Shown: in pieces, positions 61,637 through 64,000 of the stretch
Numbering within the stretch: the stretch's first letter is position 1
How the letters are laid out: each line of letters begins with the position of its first letter
Origin: Halorubrum sp. 48-1-W
GTDB lineage: Archaea; Halobacteriota; Halobacteria; Halobacteriales; Haloferacaceae
Length of the DNA: 64,000 bases
NCBI RefSeq assembly: GCF_003287355.1
Contig: NZ_QMIM01000021.1
Location: forward strand, 1-64,000
Reading direction: 5' to 3'
Notes under the pieces: model-generated
Database searches by the model: none
What the model was told of the DNA's origin: nothing
The model's input: the letters and a program-made list of their open reading frames with translations, nothing else
Translations under genes and position numbers: made by a program

Positions 61637-62031
61637 GATCGTTGCTGGCGCGGTAAAGGCGACTTCGGAGAACACCGCCAAAGCCCCAGCCGCTCGGTAC
61701 TACAGAGCAGCGAGTACGACTTCGGAGAACACCGCCAAAGCCCCAGCCGCGAGGCGGGCGCACGCTCGTTGTGCTCCTCAGTCGCTCACTCCGTTCGCTC
61801 CCTGCGGTGCTTACGTCGCCTGCGCCCGCCTCGCGCCTGCCCCTTTGAGTCCCACCCCGCACAGCCCCGCACCGCACCTCACACCTCCCCAGCCTCGCGA
61901 CTCGCTTCGCTCGCCGCGTCCAGCGAGGGACCGAAGGTCCCTCTGGCAGCCGGCGCGAAGCGCCGGCGACCTCGCGGGCTCCTCGCGCCCTATCGGGCGC
62001 TCGGAGGCGCGCCACCGCGATCGCTCGTTCT
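61637..62031 (+). repeat. Dispersed palindromic element, copy C (most complete)
   Basis: GATCGTTGCTGGCGCGGT is followed by a 32 bp block twice (61661-61692, 61718-61749), each with CCAAAGCCCCAGCCG. A 15 bp perfect stem (61748-61762 with 61821-61835) sits inside the CAAAG/CTTTG clamp (61736-61740/61843-61847). Next come the pyrimidine-rich block and hairpins 61925-61943 (loop GAA), 61949-61967 (loop GAA) and 61985-62000 (loop TATC). It ends GCCACCGCGATCGCTCGTTC. No real gene: frames through it are interrupted and differ between copies. Confidence 0.92.
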
Positions 62032-62125
62032 TTGGGCTGATTTAAACGGATCCTGTGTCTGGTGTCTGAACCGTTCGATTACACCCTCGGTTCGTCTCGA
62101 GCGCCGCTCCACCCGTCGGTCCGTG

Positions 62126-62137
62126 TCGTTTATACTT
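62126..62137 (+). promoter_or_regulatory. Probable TATA box of mutS
   Basis: GTTTATACTTG lies about 25-30 bp before ATG 62159, the spacing for a leaderless or short-leader transcript. Confidence 0.5.
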
Positions 62138-62158
62138 GCGGACGACCCGGTTGCGGGT

Positions 62159-64000
62159 ATGTCAACGGCGGACCGGGAGACGGTTACGGGGGTTCCGCCC
62201 GGGATCGCGACAGCCCGCGAGGAGCTCACGCCGATGCTCTCACAGTACGCGGAGCTGTGTGCTGCCCACGAGGACGCCCTCGTCCTCTTCCAGGTCGGCG
62301 ACTTCTACGAGGCGTTCTGCGAGGCCGCCGAGGCCGTCGCGCGCGTGTGCGAAGTCACGCTCACCGAGCGCTCCGACTCGACCGGCGACTACCCGATGGC
62401 GGGGATCCCCATCGACAACGCCGGCTCCTACCTCGAGGCGTTGCTCGACGCGGGCTACCGCGTCGCGATCGGCGACCAGGTCGAGGACGCCGAGGCAGCC
62501 TCCGGGCTCGTCGACCGCGCCGTGACGGAGGTGATCACGCCGGGGACCGTCGTCGAGGACGACCTCCTGGAGTCGGGGACGACCAACTACGTCGCAGCGG
62601 TGACCGTCGAGCGGGAGGCGTCCGGGACCGACCGCGACACGGCCCCGACGCTCGGGCTCGCTGCCGTCGACGTCGCCACCGGCGAGTGTCTCGTCACCGC
62701 GGGTGATCCGGCCACCGTCGGCGAGGAACTCGACCGGATCGCGCCCGCGGAGGTGATCGTCGGCCCCGGGGTCGTCGATGCCGACCGCCCGGACTTCGAT
62801 CCCACTGCCGGCGACCCGGACCGGACGGTCCACGGTCACGACCCCGCCGTCTTCGAGCGCTCGGCCGCGATCGGTCGGCTGGAGCCGTACGTCCCGGCGC
62901 CCGAGCGGCGGTTCGCCTGCGACGCGGAGCTTCGCGCAGCGGGCGCGGTGTTGGCGTACGCGGAGTACACGCAGGGGGACGACGGCCCGCTCGAGTACGT
63001 CTCGCGGGTCCGGCGGTACGACCCCCGCGACCGGCTACGGCTCGACGCGGCGGCACAGCGCAGCCTCGAACTCTTCGAGAACCGCGGGCTCGGCGCGAGC
63101 GACACGCTGTTCGACGTCCTCGATTCGACGAACTGTGCGCTCGGCCGGCGGTGTCTCGAGCGGTGGCTCCGGCGGCCCCTCGTCGACGCCGAGGCGATCC
63201 GCTCGCGCCACGACGCGGTGGGCGAACTCGCGGACCGGACGCTCGTCCGTGAGGGGATCGCGGACGCGCTCGCGACCGCCTACGACCTCGAACGGCTCGT
63301 CGGCCGGGTCTCCCGCGGTCGCGCGGACGCCCGCGACCTCCGGTCGCTGTACGCCACGCTCGCGGTCGTGCCCGAGCTGAAGGCGACGCTCTCGGGCGCG
63401 GCGGGGGACGACGCTGGAGTCGCCGACCCCCGGACCGACCACCTCCGCGCCCTCCGCGACCGGCTTGACGAACTCGGCGAGGTCCGCGATCTGATCGACT
63501 CGGCGATCGCGGCCGATCCGCCCCAGGAGATCACCGAGGGTGGCGTGATCCGCGAGGGGTTCGACGACGACCTCGACGACCTCCGATCGACCGAGCGGGC
63601 GGGTCGCGAGTGGGTCGCCGACCTGGAGGCGCGCGAACGCGAGCGCACCGGGATCGACTCGCTGTCGGTCGGTCACAACCGGGTCCACGGCTACTACATC
63701 GAGGTGACCGACGCCAACCTCGATCGGGTGCCCGACGACTACCGCCGCCGCCAGACGCTGAAGAACAGCGAGCGGTACTACACGCCCGCGCTGAAGGAGC
63801 GCGAGGAGGAGATCGTCGGGGCGGCCGAACGCGCGGACGCCCTGGAGTACGAGCTGTTCGTCGAGGTCCGCGACCGGGTCGCAGCGGAGACCGAGCGGGT
63901 CCAGGCGCTCGCGGACGCGCTCGGCGAACTGGACGCGCTGGCGTCGCTCGCAGCGGTCGCCGTCGCGAACGACTACGTCCGCCCCGCGGTCGTCGACGAC
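62159..64000 (+). CDS. mutS: DNA mismatch repair protein MutS (3' end outside the window)
   Basis: 614 codons are open from ATG 62159 to the right edge with no stop. The mismatch-sensing motif is [10 protein letters not shown] (F49, E51). '[33 protein letters not shown]' follows, then the connector, lever ('[21 protein letters not shown]') and clamp ('[13 protein letters not shown]', '[22 protein letters not shown]') domains. The ATPase domain lies beyond 64000. A MutS1-type repair protein, about two thirds present. Confidence 0.95.
   Translation, partial: MSTADRETVTGVPPGIATAREELTPMLSQYAELCAAHEDALVLFQVGDFYEAFCEAAEAVARVCEVTLTERSDSTGDYPMAGIPIDNAGSYLEALLDAGYRVAIGDQVEDAEAASGLVDRAVTEVITPGTVVEDDLLESGTTNYVAAVTVEREASGTDRDTAPTLGLAAVDVATGECLVTAGDPATVGEELDRIAPAEVIVGPGVVDADRPDFDPTAGDPDRTVHGHDPAVFERSAAIGRLEPYVPAPERRFACDAELRAAGAVLAYAEYTQGDDGPLEYVSRVRRYDPRDRLRLDAAAQRSLELFENRGLGASDTLFDVLDSTNCALGRRCLERWLRRPLVDAEAIRSRHDAVGELADRTLVREGIADALATAYDLERLVGRVSRGRADARDLRSLYATLAVVPELKATLSGAAGDDAGVADPRTDHLRALRDRLDELGEVRDLIDSAIAADPPQEITEGGVIREGFDDDLDDLRSTERAGREWVADLEARERERTGIDSLSVGHNRVHGYYIEVTDANLDRVPDDYRRRQTLKNSERYYTPALKEREEEIVGAAERADALEYELFVEVRDRVAAETERVQALADALGELDALASLAAVAVANDYVRPAVVDD

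Noticed and set aside
58841-62031. Composite transposon bounded by copies B and C (carrying pdxS and mobA)
   Set aside because: The two copies are in the same orientation but much diverged, there is no transposase, and the enclosed genes are ordinary housekeeping genes.

Overview
The window is high-GC chromosomal DNA of a halophilic archaeon (class Halobacteria). The evidence is strongly acidic, Asp/Glu-rich proteins, archaeal information-processing genes (Orc1/Cdc6, Spt4, Rpo7, aIF2-gamma, S24e, PAN, Kae1-Bud32), Tat-type lipoprotein leaders, TATA boxes about 25 bp upstream of leaderless starts, and several small haloarchaea-only families. Halorubrum or a relative is my best guess, but the genus cannot be proven from the sequence.

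Layout. 1-5.8 kb: end of a dispersed repeat, two small genes, and a minus-strand operon of a frameshifted gene, mre11 and rad50. 5.9-9.0 kb: serine hydrolase, small winged-helix regulator and proteasome-activating nucleotidase. 9.2-13.1 kb: two twin zinc-ribbon miniproteins around a PPOX-type gene, a Bat-type regulator, an HTH protein and a PAS histidine kinase. 13.2-17.6 kb: ADP-forming acetyl-CoA synthetase coupled to a DRTGG-type protein, then a membrane protein. 18-25.9 kb: DUF373 protein, flavin disulfide oxidoreductase, Tat lipoprotein, DsrE-like protein, amidohydrolase, TetR regulator and class III CoA-transferase. 26.0-28.5 kb: a replication origin with two inverted ORB boxes around an AT-rich core, beside orc1/cdc6. 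28.5-36.0 kb: signal peptidase and the archaeal cluster kae1-bud32, rps24e, dephospho-CoA kinase, spt4, rpo7, PIN protein, aIF2-gamma. 36-43 kb: small haloarchaeal proteins, DoxX-type protein, pgi, CPBP protease, a toxin-antitoxin-like pair with a candidate operator, and MscS. 43.3-47.7 kb: second serine hydrolase, nurA and small genes. 47.8-51.0 kb: tungstate-type ABC transporter with a ModE/TOBE regulator. 51.4-64 kb: GTPase, FNT-UspA fusion, DUF389 protein, homoserine kinase, amidinotransferase, pdxS, mobA, J-domain protein, and the 5' two thirds of mutS running off the right edge.

The most unusual content is non-coding. At least six copies of a dispersed, palindrome-rich element of up to about 400 bp occur in the intergenic gaps (1-55, 17630-17998, 23577-23775, 43145-43327, 58841-59088, 61637-62031). 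The copies share conserved blocks. Between them they preserve hairpins whose stem sequences differ while pairing is kept: a long variable stem inside a CAAAG/CTTTG clamp, then a series of GC-rich hairpins, most with three-base loops. The second theme is frequent short tandem duplication: 19-27 bp units next to gene ends and in gaps, several of which re-copy the last codons and stop of the adjacent gene, and in-frame units inside acidic linkers.
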